Source: Sphaerisporangium rubeum
GTDB lineage: Bacteria > Actinomycetota > Actinomycetes > Streptosporangiales > Streptosporangiaceae
Assembly: GCF_014207705.1 (NCBI RefSeq)
Contig: NZ_JACHIU010000001.1
Coordinates: forward strand, 5,510,501 to 5,574,500
Length of the DNA: 64,000 nt
Reading direction: 5' to 3'
Made by a program: the position numbers and the translations under genes. Shown piece by piece: positions 18,952 through 27,363 of this stretch (position 1 is the first letter of the stretch; each line of letters starts with the position of its first letter). The notes under the pieces are model-generated. The model did not search any database. It was not told the origin of the DNA and was given only the letters and a program-made list of their open reading frames with translations.

Positions 18952-20064
18952 TCACCAGCGGTGTTCCTCTTTGAGCAGGCTGAAAAGCACGGCGTCCGAC
19001 AGCCCGTCCCCCACCGGGAGAGCCCGCCGCAGCACCCCCTCCTCGGTGAAACCGGCCTTCTTGGCGACCCCCTGGCTGTTGACGTTGCCGACGGCCGCGA
19101 GGAGCGTGACGCGGTGGAAGCCGCGCATCATGAGGTAGGTGCTGACCGCGCGGGCCGCCTCGCTGGCGTAGCCGCGGCGGCGGGCCCACGGGGAGATCCA
19201 GTAGCCGATCTCGACGTCGCCGCGTTCCCAGTCGGCACGCTGCACGCCGACCGAGCCGACCAGCCGGCCGCCGGTCTTCGGCTCGATCGCGAACTGCACG
19301 CCGTTCACCGAGTCGGCGTGCGCGTACCGGGTGCACCAGTCGTACGAGCGCTGCATGTCGTACCCCTCGGCCCACGGCATCCAGCGGCGGATCTCGGCGT
19401 CGTGCTCGACGGCGGCGAGCACGTCGGCGGCGTCGGTGCCGGTGAAGGGACGCAGGACGAGGCGCTCGCTCTCCATGCGGACACCGGTGCCGAAGCCGCG
19501 GCCGTTCATCGTCGGCGGCCCCATGGACAGGTCACCGGAGAGCAGGCCGAAGATGACCAGGTCGTGGGGGCCGTCGTCCTCGTAGCCGGCGCCACGCAGC
19601 ACACCCTCGCGGGTGAAGCCGGCCTTCTCCGCGACCCGCAGCGACGAGGTGTTGTCGAGGTTGGCCCGCAGTTCCACCCGCCGCAGGCCCCCCTTGGTGA
19701 GGGCCCACTCGGTGAGCGCGGCGACGGCCTCCGGCGCGAAGCCGCGGCCCCGGTAGGCGGGGTGGACGCCGTACCCCACCTCGGTGGTGCCGATGCCCCA
19801 GACCGTACGGAACAGGCTGATCGCCCCGATGACGGTGCCGTCCGCGACCATCGCGAGATGGATGCCCTGGCCGGACCGCCACAGCTCGTGCACGCCGTAC
19901 GCCAGCCACTGCGAGATCCCCGCGACGTGCCCCGGAGCCCCCGGCGGCAGGAACTGCACCCCCGACTCGACGATGACCCGGATGCGGTCGGCGTCCTTGG
20001 GGCCGAAAGGCCGAAGGACCAGCCGTCGCGTGGTGATCGTCAAGTGCTCATCGAAACCGGTCAA
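18952..20064 (-). CDS. Tandem GNAT (RimJ/RimL-like) acetyltransferase
   Basis: The 370-aa protein consists of two complete GNAT domains (about residues 1-180 and 190-370), each starting with an ..RLVLRPF segment. Each has an acetyl-CoA loop: HPAYRGRGFAPEAVAAL in the first and SPWARRRGYASEAARAV in the second. Each ends with an N..S..VAEKAGF-like helix. The halves are related, so the gene probably arose by duplication and fusion. RimJ/RimL relatives acetylate N-terminal amines of proteins or small amines and antibiotics; the substrate here is unknown. The 150-bp gap to the CbiX-type gene holds no recognisable signal. Confidence 0.88.
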   Translation of the reverse strand: MTGFDEHLTITTRRLVLRPFGPKDADRIRVIVESGVQFLPPGAPGHVAGISQWLAYGVHELWRSGQGIHLAMVADGTVIGAISLFRTVWGIGTTEVGYGVHPAYRGRGFAPEAVAALTEWALTKGGLRRVELRANLDNTSSLRVAEKAGFTREGVLRGAGYEDDGPHDLVIFGLLSGDLSMGPPTMNGRGFGTGVRMESERLVLRPFTGTDAADVLAAVEHDAEIRRWMPWAEGYDMQRSYDWCTRYAHADSVNGVQFAIEPKTGGRLVGSVGVQRADWERGDVEIGYWISPWARRRGYASEAARAVSTYLMMRGFHRVTLLAAVGNVNSQGVAKKAGFTEEGVLRRALPVGDGLSDAVLFSLLKEEHRW

Positions 20065-20154
20065 GGCAATCCCCCCTGTGCGGACATATCAGCTCACCGC
20101 ACATGGGGGGTGCTCCGCAACCCGGCGGGCCCGTGGCGGCACCCGCCGGAGAGG

Positions 20155-21324
20155 TCACGCGGCCGTGCCGAACAGGTCGCGCAGGCGGACCCGCGCGCCG
20201 GTGCGCAGCACCGCGCGCTGGTACACTTTGCCGCCGAGCGCCAGCACCGCGGCGGCGGCCACCACCATCAGGCCCATGGCGAGCGCCGTCTCCCACACCG
20301 GGACCGCCATCACGGCCGTGCGGACCGGCATCACCATGCCGGAGAACGGCGGCACGATCGACAGCACACGGGTCAGCGGCGCCTCCGGCGTGCGGGCCGC
20401 GAAGAAGCCGATCAGGTAGCTCGCCATCAGCAGCATGGTGGCCGGGGTCAGCACGCCGCTGAGCTCCTCCTGCCGCGACACCGTGGACGCGATGGCCGCG
20501 AACATCGCCGCGTAGAAGACGTATCCCAGCAGGAACCACAGCACGGCGTTCGCCACCACGCCGTACATGCCGGCCGGCATGTCAGGGACGGCGCCGGTGA
20601 CCTGGGCCGCGCCGAGACCCACCACGGCGATGACCAGCAGCTGCGCGAGGCCGAGCACACCGAGGCCGAGGGTCTTGCCGGTGAGGAGCTGCCACGGCCG
20701 TACCGCGGTCAGCAGGATCTCGACGATGCGGCTGCCTTTCTCCTCGACCACCCCCATGGCGACCCAGGTGCAGATCTGCATCAGCAGCATGAACAGGATG
20801 ACGACCATGGTCATGGCGAACACCAGGCGGACACCGGCCTCCTCGCCTGTGCCGTTCAGCATCACCGGGGTCAGCGGGGTCACCTGCTGGGCCTGCTGGA
20901 CCTTGGCCGGGTCCAGCCCGGCGCTGACCAGGCCGGCCTCGGTGGCGACCACGCGGTGCGCGGTGTCCAGCATGACCGACAGGTCGCCGTCGAGCACGCT
21001 CTTGGAGATGACCTTGTCACCGGTGACGGCCGCCTCGACCTTGCCGTCCTGTACGGCCGCGCGCGCCGCGGTCTCGTCGGGGTAGCGCTCGAACCGCATG
21101 GTCGTGTCGTCGCGCTGCGACACCTGCGCCGACAGTGCCTCCGCCATGCGCTCGGCGCTCGGGCCGGAAAGGCCCACGACGTACTCGGACGGGCCGCCGA
21201 GGATCTTCGGCAGCGAGGCGAGGACGCCGATCAGCACGGCGGTGACGAGCAGGCCGTACCGGAAACCCTTGGTGCGGCCCCGCACGCTGATCTCGCGGCG
21301 GGCCACCAGCAGGACGGTGTTCAC
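20155..21324 (-). CDS. ABC-2 type transporter permease (NatB-like)
   Basis: The 389-aa protein has one N-terminal membrane helix (residues about 24-44) and a large extracytoplasmic segment (about 50-180). A cluster of five or six helices follows, from RLVFAMTMVVILFMLLMQICTW to the C-terminus. This is the layout of NatB/YhaP sodium or drug exporters, and VEEKGSRIVEILL is the conserved amphipathic motif of that family. The GTG at 21324 overlaps the stop of the ATPase gene by four bases. With the upstream ATPase, regulator and small membrane protein it forms a four-gene operon. The substrate is unknown. Confidence 0.88.
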   Translation of the reverse strand: MNTVLLVARREISVRGRTKGFRYGLLVTAVLIGVLASLPKILGGPSEYVVGLSGPSAERMAEALSAQVSQRDDTTMRFERYPDETAARAAVQDGKVEAAVTGDKVISKSVLDGDLSVMLDTAHRVVATEAGLVSAGLDPAKVQQAQQVTPLTPVMLNGTGEEAGVRLVFAMTMVVILFMLLMQICTWVAMGVVEEKGSRIVEILLTAVRPWQLLTGKTLGLGVLGLAQLLVIAVVGLGAAQVTGAVPDMPAGMYGVVANAVLWFLLGYVFYAAMFAAIASTVSRQEELSGVLTPATMLLMASYLIGFFAARTPEAPLTRVLSIVPPFSGMVMPVRTAVMAVPVWETALAMGLMVVAAAAVLALGGKVYQRAVLRTGARVRLRDLFGTAA

Positions 21325-22214
21325 GCGACCACCTCACGGAAGATCTCGGCCAGGGACGGCTCCTGCCATCCGAAGTGCTCCACCCGGCCCGCTCCGGCGG
21401 CGACCCGCAGGGCCTCCTGGTCGTCGGACGGCATGAGGACGACCTCGTCGCGGCCGGCGCCGTCCTGTGCGCTCTTGGCGACGACGGTGCCGGGGAGGCG
21501 GTCGGCCCAGCCGGGGTCCGCGCCGCTCACCACGATGCGCAGGCGCTTGCGCGACTCCCGTGCGCGCAGGTCCCCTACCGTGCCACCGGCGATCATCGTG
21601 CCGGCCTTGATGATGCCGACCGAGTCGCACAGCCGTTCCACCAGGTCGAGCTGGTGGCTGGAGAACACCACCGGCACGCCTTTGGCGGTGCGCTCGGCGA
21701 GCACCTCGGCCAGCGCGTCCACGGCGATCGGGTCGAGGCCGGAGAACGGCTCGTCGAGGACCAGCAGCTCCGGATCGTGGATCAGCGCGACGGCGAGCTG
21801 CACGCGCTGCTGGTTGCCGAGCGAGAGGCTGTCGACGTCGTCGTCGCGGCGCTCGGTGAGGCCGAGCCGCTCGATCAGCGCGTCCGCGGCGCTCCTGGCC
21901 GCCGCGGGGGCCATGCCGCCGAGCTGACCGAAGTACGTGATCTGCTCGGCGACCCGCATCTTGGCGTACAGGCCTCGCTCCTCAGGCATGTAGCCGAACC
22001 GTCTGCGGGTCTCGAAGCCGACCGGCTTGCCGCGCCATTCGACCTCGCCGCCGTCGCCGGACAGGACACCCATGATGATGCGCATCGTGGTGGTCTTTCC
22101 GGCGCCGTTGGCGCCGACGAAGCCGAACATCTGGCCCTCGCCGACGGACAGGCTGACGTCGTCCAGAGCGATCTTGTCGCCGTATCTCTTCTTGAGTCGT
22201 CTCACCTCAAGCAT
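21321..22214 (-). CDS. ABC transporter ATP-binding protein (NatA-like)
   Basis: The 297-aa ATPase shows Walker A GANGAGKTTTM (residues about 35-45), signature LSLGNQQRVQLA and Walker B LLVLDEPFSGLD, with the YMPEERGLYAKM Q-loop region typical of exporters paired with NatB-like permeases. A C-terminal extension of about 80 residues follows the switch histidine (SSHQLDLVERL). It overlaps the permease by 4 bases and the regulator gene by 8 bases. It is therefore the energiser of the permease at 20155. Confidence 0.92.
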   Translation of the reverse strand: MLEVRRLKKRYGDKIALDDVSLSVGEGQMFGFVGANGAGKTTTMRIIMGVLSGDGGEVEWRGKPVGFETRRRFGYMPEERGLYAKMRVAEQITYFGQLGGMAPAAARSAADALIERLGLTERRDDDVDSLSLGNQQRVQLAVALIHDPELLVLDEPFSGLDPIAVDALAEVLAERTAKGVPVVFSSHQLDLVERLCDSVGIIKAGTMIAGGTVGDLRARESRKRLRIVVSGADPGWADRLPGTVVAKSAQDGAGRDEVVLMPSDDQEALRVAAGAGRVEHFGWQEPSLAEIFREVVA

Positions 22215-22518
22215 GGGGGGATCCCTTCATGATCATCTCTAGGACGGAGACATATTCCTGGAAGGCCGCGCGGCCCTCCGGGGACAGCGAGTACCAGGTG
22301 CCGGGCTTCTTGCTGATGAAGACCTTCTCGACCTTCACGTAGCCGGCCTCTTCGAGCGTGAGCATGTGCTTGGACAGCAGGGAGTCGCTGACCTCGATGG
22401 TGTCGCGCAGGAACCGGAACTCGACCCGGTCCGCCGCCGCCAGGGCCGCCATGATCGACAAGCGCACCGGCGTGTGGATGAGCGGGTCCAGCCCGTGCCG
22501 CGGATGCGCTCCGGTCAC
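22207..22518 (-). CDS. Winged-helix transcriptional regulator of the ABC operon
   Basis: The 103-aa protein is a compact winged helix. It reads HPRHGLDPLIHTPVRLSIMAA-like at the start, then EVSDSLLSKHMLTLEEAGYV as the recognition helix and KPGTWYSLSPEGRAAF as the wing. This subfamily (HTH_34-like) is regularly encoded beside ABC exporters with a small membrane protein. The GTG at 22518 overlaps the upstream membrane protein stop (GTGA), and the stop overlaps the ATPase start by 8 bases, so all four genes are coupled. The regulator probably controls its own operon. The longer open frame to 22875 is an artefact. Confidence 0.87.
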   Translation of the reverse strand: MTGAHPRHGLDPLIHTPVRLSIMAALAAADRVEFRFLRDTIEVSDSLLSKHMLTLEEAGYVKVEKVFISKKPGTWYSLSPEGRAAFQEYVSVLEMIMKGSPHA

Positions 22519-22958
22519 CGCTCCCCCGCCCACGGCCGCAACCGCCAGGCCCCGTACAGCACCGGCACCGCCGCGGCCCCCGCCACCGCGACCGCCGCCA
22601 CCACCCACCAGCCGGTCGGCTCGTCCGGCAGCACGTACGACCCGGCCAGGGCCGCGCCGACCATCGTCCCGAGCCAGGTGAACGTGATCACGTACTGCAA
22701 CCGGTCCATCCCGGACCCGTGCACCCGCTGCCGATGGATGAAGACGAACGACCCGGCTGTCAGCACCAGCCACGCGATCGCCGCCGCCATCCGCACCGTG
22801 CTCCCGCCGAGGAACATCAGGCTCCAGTAGACGACCGCCGAGACCCCCCAGAACAGGTACAGCCACCCGACCCACCGGCTCGACCGCCGCACCTTCCCCC
22901 GCATCCGCTCGATCTCTTCGAGCGCCTGACCCGCACTGAAGCTCTCACCCATGTTCAT
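22515..22958 (-). CDS. Small membrane protein, first gene of the ABC operon
   Basis: The 147-aa protein has four predicted membrane helices: VGWLYLFWGVSAVVYWSLMF, AAAIAWLVLTAGSFVFI, a third after RLQYVITFTWLGTM, and WWVVAAVAVAGAAAVPVLY. A short cytoplasmic N-terminus with EEIERMRGKVRRS precedes them. The ATG at 22958 is chosen because GGGAGGA lies seven bases upstream. No enzyme motif is present. Its constant company with a winged-helix regulator and a NatAB-like pair suggests an accessory or sensing role, which is inference. Confidence 0.75.
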   Translation of the reverse strand: MNMGESFSAGQALEEIERMRGKVRRSSRWVGWLYLFWGVSAVVYWSLMFLGGSTVRMAAAIAWLVLTAGSFVFIHRQRVHGSGMDRLQYVITFTWLGTMVGAALAGSYVLPDEPTGWWVVAAVAVAGAAAVPVLYGAWRLRPWAGER

Positions 22959-23238
22959 GGGCTGTCCTCCCGTTCGACCGCTCAACACGCTATCAAGCAC
23001 TCAACTCCCATTCAAGTACTTTCCACCGGCCCAGACCCTGCCACCTGAAAGTGACGGGTGAGCCGCCGTACCACGGCGCCGATCTCCTCGAACCACCCCT
23101 CGCCGTACCGGCGCCGAACAAAGCCCCCAAGCCACCGAAAATCCCCCCACCACACAGCAACCCCCCGCCACACAGCGCCGCCAACGCCGACGCCAATGCC
23201 GACGCCACCCGACGCCACCTCACCCACCGCCACCGATA
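22959..23238. other. Intergenic, promoter of the ABC operon; no gene
   Basis: The right side of the ABC operon is AT-richer at 22980-23025 and probably holds its minus-strand promoter. From 23060 to 23230 the sequence is a C-rich, low-complexity stretch with no coding bias on either strand. Confidence 0.5.
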
Positions 23239-23293
23239 CCGGCGCCGCGACGGCGGGAACCGGTTACGGCGAATCCGGCGCCGTCGTACGGCG
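23239..23293. repeat. Palindromic intergenic element, copy A
   Basis: This 55-bp stretch begins CCGGCGCCGCGACGGCG and continues TACGGCGAATCCGGCGCCGT. Close copies occur at 49889-49941 and 50637-50690. Each lies at the stop codon of a minus-strand gene; here its right half includes the last codons and TAA of lutC. Confidence 0.6.
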
Positions 23294-23887
23294 GGTCGCC
23301 ACGATGACATTCAGGGTGCGGGGACCGTGGACGCCTTCGACGCGGTTGAGTTCGATGTCGCTGGTGGCGGACGGGCCGCTGATCCAGGTCAGCGGCCGGT
23401 GAGGGTCGAGGGCCGCGACGGCCTCGGAGAGGCTTGGCACGATCTGGTTGTCGGTGAGCACGCACAGGTGGTAGTCGGGGAGCAGGGTCAGCGCTCGCCG
23501 GCCCTGGCCGGGGCCTCCGTCCAGCACGATCGTGCCGGTCTCCGCGACCGCGACGGCGCACGTGCTGACGACCCCGTCCACCCGGTCCAGCTCGACGACG
23601 CTCAACGGCGGCTCGTCGCGCAGGAACGACGAAGGCAGCCAGTCAGGAGGAAAGCCCTCAGGGACGACGACCCGCCGTTCCCCGAGCACCTCGGCGACCG
23701 TGGCGCGAACCTCCTCGGCCGGCACCACGTGCACGACGGCCCGGTAGTCCCGTAGCCGCTCGACGAACAACTCAAGCAGTCCGCCAGACGGCCGGACCCA
23801 CTCATGCGGCCCGGCAGAGGGGACCTCAGGAGCCCCGGCGACCGCGGCCCGGACGGCCGCGAGGATCCGGTCCCTGGACGAACTCAT
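23264..23887 (-). CDS. lutC: Lactate utilization protein C (LUD domain)
   Basis: The 207-aa protein is the LutC subunit of the LutABC iron-sulfur complex, which oxidises L-lactate to pyruvate in organisms such as Bacillus. The LUD (DUF162) domain shows VSTCAVAVAETGTIVLDGG and RRALTLLPDYHLCVL, both conserved in LutC. It has no cysteine cluster, as expected. Its ATG overlaps the lutB stop (ATGA). The last codons run through the palindromic repeat at 23239-23293, so the C-terminus (RRTTAPDSP) may have been altered by that element. Confidence 0.92.
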   Translation of the reverse strand: MSSSRDRILAAVRAAVAGAPEVPSAGPHEWVRPSGGLLELFVERLRDYRAVVHVVPAEEVRATVAEVLGERRVVVPEGFPPDWLPSSFLRDEPPLSVVELDRVDGVVSTCAVAVAETGTIVLDGGPGQGRRALTLLPDYHLCVLTDNQIVPSLSEAVAALDPHRPLTWISGPSATSDIELNRVEGVHGPRTLNVIVATRRTTAPDSP

Positions 23888-25284
23888 CGGCCCTCACGCT
23901 CCCACCACTCCCGGAACGACTCCGCCGGCACCGCCGGCACGTCCCGCGTCTGCGTCCACGCCGACCCCGGCCCCGGGAGCCACCGCCGAGGTACGAACCG
24001 CCGCATCCGGGACATCACTCGCTGAACTCCCCGCAGCCGCGAGGCCCGCGAGAACACCCACCCGGCGGCGCGCATCCCGGCCCGTTCCCCGGCAGGATGC
24101 GGCCCCCTGGCCCGCAGATGCACCAGCACCTCGGGAATGTCGATCGCCACCGGACACACGTCGTAACAGGCCCCGCACAGGCTGGACGCGTACGGCAGCG
24201 ACGCGTCCAGCTCCGACGCCGTCCCCCGCAGCTGCGGTGTGAGGATGGCCCCGATCGGCCCCGGGTACACCGACCCGTACGCGTGGCCCCCCACCCGCTC
24301 GTACACCGGGCAGACGTTCAGGCAGGCCGAGCACCGGATGCACCGCAACGCCTGCCGTCCCACCTCGTCCGCCAGCACCCGCGTGCGGCCGTTGTCCAGC
24401 AGCACCAGATGGAACTCCTGTCCCTCGACTCCGGCCGTCCAGGTGGAGGTGTACGGATTCATCCGCTCCCCGGTGGACGAACGCGGCAGCAACCGCAGGA
24501 ACAGATCGAGATCACGCCAGGTGGGGAGCACCTTCTCGATCCCCACCACGCTGATCAGCGTCTCCGGCAGCGTCAGGCACATCCGTCCGTTGCCCTCGGA
24601 CTCCAGCACCACCAGCGTGCCGGTCTCCGCGATGACGAAGTTGGCCCCGGAGATCCCCACCTTGGTGGACAGGAACCGTTCCCGCAGATGCAGCCGCGCC
24701 GCGTCCGCCAGCGTCGCGGGCTCGTCGGTGAGCCCGTCCGGCGCCGGCCGTCCCCATCGGGCCATGTTCTCCTGGAAGATCTCCCTGATCTCCGACCGGT
24801 TGCGATGAATGGCAGGCACCAGGATGTGGGACGGCAGATCGTCCCCGAGCTGCACGATCAGCTCGGCGAGGTCCGTCTCGTACGCCGTGATCCCCGCCTG
24901 CGCCAGGGCCTCGTTGAGCCCGATCTCCTGCGTGGCCATCGACTTGACCTTGACCACCTCGCGGTGCCCGGTGTCCTCGACCAGCCGCGTCACGATGGCG
25001 TTGGCCTCGGCCGCGTCCGCGGCCCAGTGGACGTGGCCGCCGGCCCGCGTGACGGCCTCCTCGACCTGCAGCAGGTACCGCTCCAGGTTGCGCAGCACGT
25101 CGTCCTTGACGACCTTCCCCGCGGCGCGCATCGCGGCCCAGTCCGGCACCTCGTCCACCACGGCGGCCCGCCGTCCCCGGATGGTGTGCGTGGCCTTACG
25201 CAGGTTGAACCGCAGCTGCGAGTCCTGCACGGCCTCCTCGGCGGCCCGGGGAAACGCCGGCATCCCGACGAACGTCCTGCTCAC
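23884..25284 (-). CDS. lutB: Lactate utilization iron-sulfur protein B
   Basis: LutB (466 aa) combines an N-terminal LUD domain (ISGANFVIAETGTLVVLESEGN near the middle) with a C-terminal ferredoxin-like region. The cysteine clusters are CIRCSACLNVCPVYE and CGACYDVCPVAIDIP, enough for two 4Fe-4S centres. It transfers electrons in the LutABC lactate oxidation complex. The start is the GTG at 25284, which overlaps the lutA stop (GTGA); the frame remains open beyond it without homology. The order lutA-lutB-lutC with 4-base overlaps matches the canonical operon. Confidence 0.94.
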   Translation of the reverse strand: MSRTFVGMPAFPRAAEEAVQDSQLRFNLRKATHTIRGRRAAVVDEVPDWAAMRAAGKVVKDDVLRNLERYLLQVEEAVTRAGGHVHWAADAAEANAIVTRLVEDTGHREVVKVKSMATQEIGLNEALAQAGITAYETDLAELIVQLGDDLPSHILVPAIHRNRSEIREIFQENMARWGRPAPDGLTDEPATLADAARLHLRERFLSTKVGISGANFVIAETGTLVVLESEGNGRMCLTLPETLISVVGIEKVLPTWRDLDLFLRLLPRSSTGERMNPYTSTWTAGVEGQEFHLVLLDNGRTRVLADEVGRQALRCIRCSACLNVCPVYERVGGHAYGSVYPGPIGAILTPQLRGTASELDASLPYASSLCGACYDVCPVAIDIPEVLVHLRARGPHPAGERAGMRAAGWVFSRASRLRGVQRVMSRMRRFVPRRWLPGPGSAWTQTRDVPAVPAESFREWWEREGR

Positions 25285-26066
25285 CGCCGTGCCCCCAGGT
25301 CCTCCGTGCTCGCGAGTATCTCCGCCAGGTGCATGACCCGCACCCCGGACCGCTGCCGCCGCAGCGCTCCCCCGATGTGCATCAGGCACGAGTTGTCCGC
25401 GGCGCACAGCACCTCGGCCCCGGTGTCCATCACGTGACCGATCTTGTCGGCGCACATCGCCGCCGACACCGCCGCGTTCTTCACCGCGAACGTCCCGCCG
25501 AACCCGCAGCACTCGTCCGCCTGCGGCAGCGGCACCAGTTCCAGCCCCCGCACCGCCTCAAGCAGCCGCACCGGCCGGTCCCCCACCCGCAATCCGCGCA
25601 ACGAGTGGCACGTCGGGTGATAGGTCACCCGATGCGGAAAACAGGCCCCCACATCGGTCACCCCGAGCACGTCCACCAGGAACTCCGACAGGTCGTACAC
25701 CTTAGGCGTCACCTCGGCCACCGCCTCAGCGAACCGCGTGCGTCCCCTGTGCACCCGCGTGAACGCCTTCGCTCTTGTGGCCCCCATGCCGGCCGCCAGC
25801 TTCGGGTACTGCTCGCGCACCATCGACGCGCACGACCCTGACGGCGAGACCACCGCGTCGTACCGACCGAACACCGAGAGGAAGCCGCGCGCCAGCCGTA
25901 CCCCCTCGTCGCGGTACCCGGTGTTGACGTGCATCTGCCCGCAACAGGTCTGCTCCTGCGGAAAGTCCACGTCCACCCCGAGCCGCCGCAGCAGCGAGAC
26001 GACCGCCTTGCCGGTGTTTGGGAACAATGTGTCGTTGACGCATGTGACGAACAGGGCGACCCGCAT
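25281..26066 (-). CDS. lutA: Lactate utilization protein A (CCG domain oxidoreductase subunit)
   Basis: LutA (261 aa) has two cysteine-rich CCG domains, with TCCGQMHVNTGY in the first and ECCGFGGTFAVK in the second, as in LutA and GlpC-like subunits that bind a non-cubane iron-sulfur cluster. The protein starts VALFVTCVNDTLFPNTGKAV at the ATG of 26066; the open frame to 26159 is not homologous. It is first in the lutABC operon. The 215-bp gap upstream is shared with a divergent oxidoreductase gene and carries a KstR-like palindrome nearer that gene. Confidence 0.93.
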   Translation of the reverse strand: MRVALFVTCVNDTLFPNTGKAVVSLLRRLGVDVDFPQEQTCCGQMHVNTGYRDEGVRLARGFLSVFGRYDAVVSPSGSCASMVREQYPKLAAGMGATRAKAFTRVHRGRTRFAEAVAEVTPKVYDLSEFLVDVLGVTDVGACFPHRVTYHPTCHSLRGLRVGDRPVRLLEAVRGLELVPLPQADECCGFGGTFAVKNAAVSAAMCADKIGHVMDTGAEVLCAADNSCLMHIGGALRRQRSGVRVMHLAEILASTEDLGARR

Positions 26067-26228
26067 CCCGCAGCCCTTTCCTGGAACCCGTCCCGGCCGC
26101 CACCCGCGGAGACCCACCGCCGTGAGCACGCATCCAAAGCCCGGGACGGCGCGGGACATACCGTACGGTCCCCGACCCTACTCCACCGATCTCCCCCGTC
26201 CTCGGCCCCACCTCTCACCCCTTCGATC

Positions 26229-26242
26229 TAGAACGTGTTCTA
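26229..26242. promoter_or_regulatory. KstR-type operator TAGAACGTGTTCTA
   Basis: The site fits TnnAACnnGTTnnA, the binding motif of the TetR repressors KstR/KstR2 (sterol catabolism) in mycobacteria and rhodococci, in all conserved positions. It lies 38 bases before the ATG of the LLM oxidoreductase at 26281, where it would cover the promoter. The match is seen directly; binding by a KstR homologue is inferred. Confidence 0.65.
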
Positions 26243-26280
26243 ATTACCCGCAGCGCCACCAAGGCACCCAGGGAGCGGAC

Positions 26281-27300
26281 ATGAGCGACGACCTGCGACT
26301 CGGCCTCAACCTCGGCTACTGGCAACGCCACGCCACCGACGCCACCGACCTCGTCCAGGCCGCGGAACGCCTCGGCTACGACTCGGTCTGGACCGCCGAG
26401 GCCTACGGCTCCGACGTCTTCACCCCTCTGGCCTGGTACGGAGCCCGCACCACCCGCATCAAACTCGGCACGAGCGTCGCGCAGATCTCCGCACGCTCCC
26501 CCGTGACCACCGCCATGACCGCCATGACCCTGGACCACCTCACCGGTGGCCGCCTCCTGCTCGGCATCGGCGCCTCCGGCCCCCAGGTCGTCGAAGGCTG
26601 GTACGGCCGGCCTTTCCCCTACCCCTTGGCCCGCACCCGCGAATACATCGACATCATGCGCAAGGTCTGGCGCAGAGAGGCCCCCGTCACCAACGACGGC
26701 CCCCACTACCCCCTTCCGTACCCCGGCGGCACCGGCCTCGGCAAACCCCTGAAACTCATCACCCACCCGTTGCGTCCCGAAATCCCCGTCTACCTAGGCG
26801 CGGAAGGCCCCAAGAACGTGGCCCTCGCCGCCGAACTCACCGACGGCTGGCTTCCCCTCTTCACCATCCCCCAGCAGATCCCGGCCCTGTACGGCGACTC
26901 CCTGGCCAAAGCCTCCCCCGGCTTCGACATCGCCGCCATGGTCCTCGTCATGGTCACCAACGACCTCCGCGAGGCCCTGGACACCGTGAAACTCATGCTG
27001 ACCCTGTACATCGGCGGCATGGGAGCCAGATCCAAGAACTTCCACGCCGACATCATCAGCAGAATGGGCTACGCCGAAGCAGCCGAGAAGATCCAGCACC
27101 TCTACCTGACCGGCAAGAAAGACGAAGCCTTCAAAGCCATCCCCGACACCCTCGCGGACGACATCTCCCTCCTCGGCCCTCCCGCCAGGATCCGCGAACG
27201 CCTCCGGCTATGGCGAGACTCCCCGGTGACAACCCTGCTCGCCATGGGCCCCCACGACGAGCCGGCACTCCGCACCGTCCGCGACCTGGTACTCGGCTGA
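26281..27300 (+). CDS. F420-dependent LLM-class oxidoreductase
   Basis: The 339-aa protein is a luciferase-like (LLM) TIM-barrel oxidoreductase of the type using coenzyme F420. Typical segments are LGYDSVWTAEAYGSDVFTPL, LGTSVAQISARSPVTTAM, LDHLTGGRLLLGIGASG-like and VYLGAEGPKNVALAAELTDG. Length and motifs match the mycobacterial F420-dependent LLM proteins, several of which are in the KstR regulon. The ATG at 26281 follows AGGGAG. The KstR-type palindrome just upstream supports a role in sterol or lipid breakdown, but the substrate cannot be read here. Confidence 0.9.
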   Translation: MSDDLRLGLNLGYWQRHATDATDLVQAAERLGYDSVWTAEAYGSDVFTPLAWYGARTTRIKLGTSVAQISARSPVTTAMTAMTLDHLTGGRLLLGIGASGPQVVEGWYGRPFPYPLARTREYIDIMRKVWRREAPVTNDGPHYPLPYPGGTGLGKPLKLITHPLRPEIPVYLGAEGPKNVALAAELTDGWLPLFTIPQQIPALYGDSLAKASPGFDIAAMVLVMVTNDLREALDTVKLMLTLYIGGMGARSKNFHADIISRMGYAEAAEKIQHLYLTGKKDEAFKAIPDTLADDISLLGPPARIRERLRLWRDSPVTTLLAMGPHDEPALRTVRDLVLG

Positions 27301-27363
27301 CGGAAACCCCGCGGAGAATCCATGTCACGCAAGCGTGGAACGACGGAGGGAACGACGCTCACA

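Noticed and set aside
17716-21927. 1403-codon plus-strand open frame
   Set aside because: It is antisense to cobT, CbiX-type, GNAT and ABC genes, all with clear motifs; high GC leaves antisense frames open.
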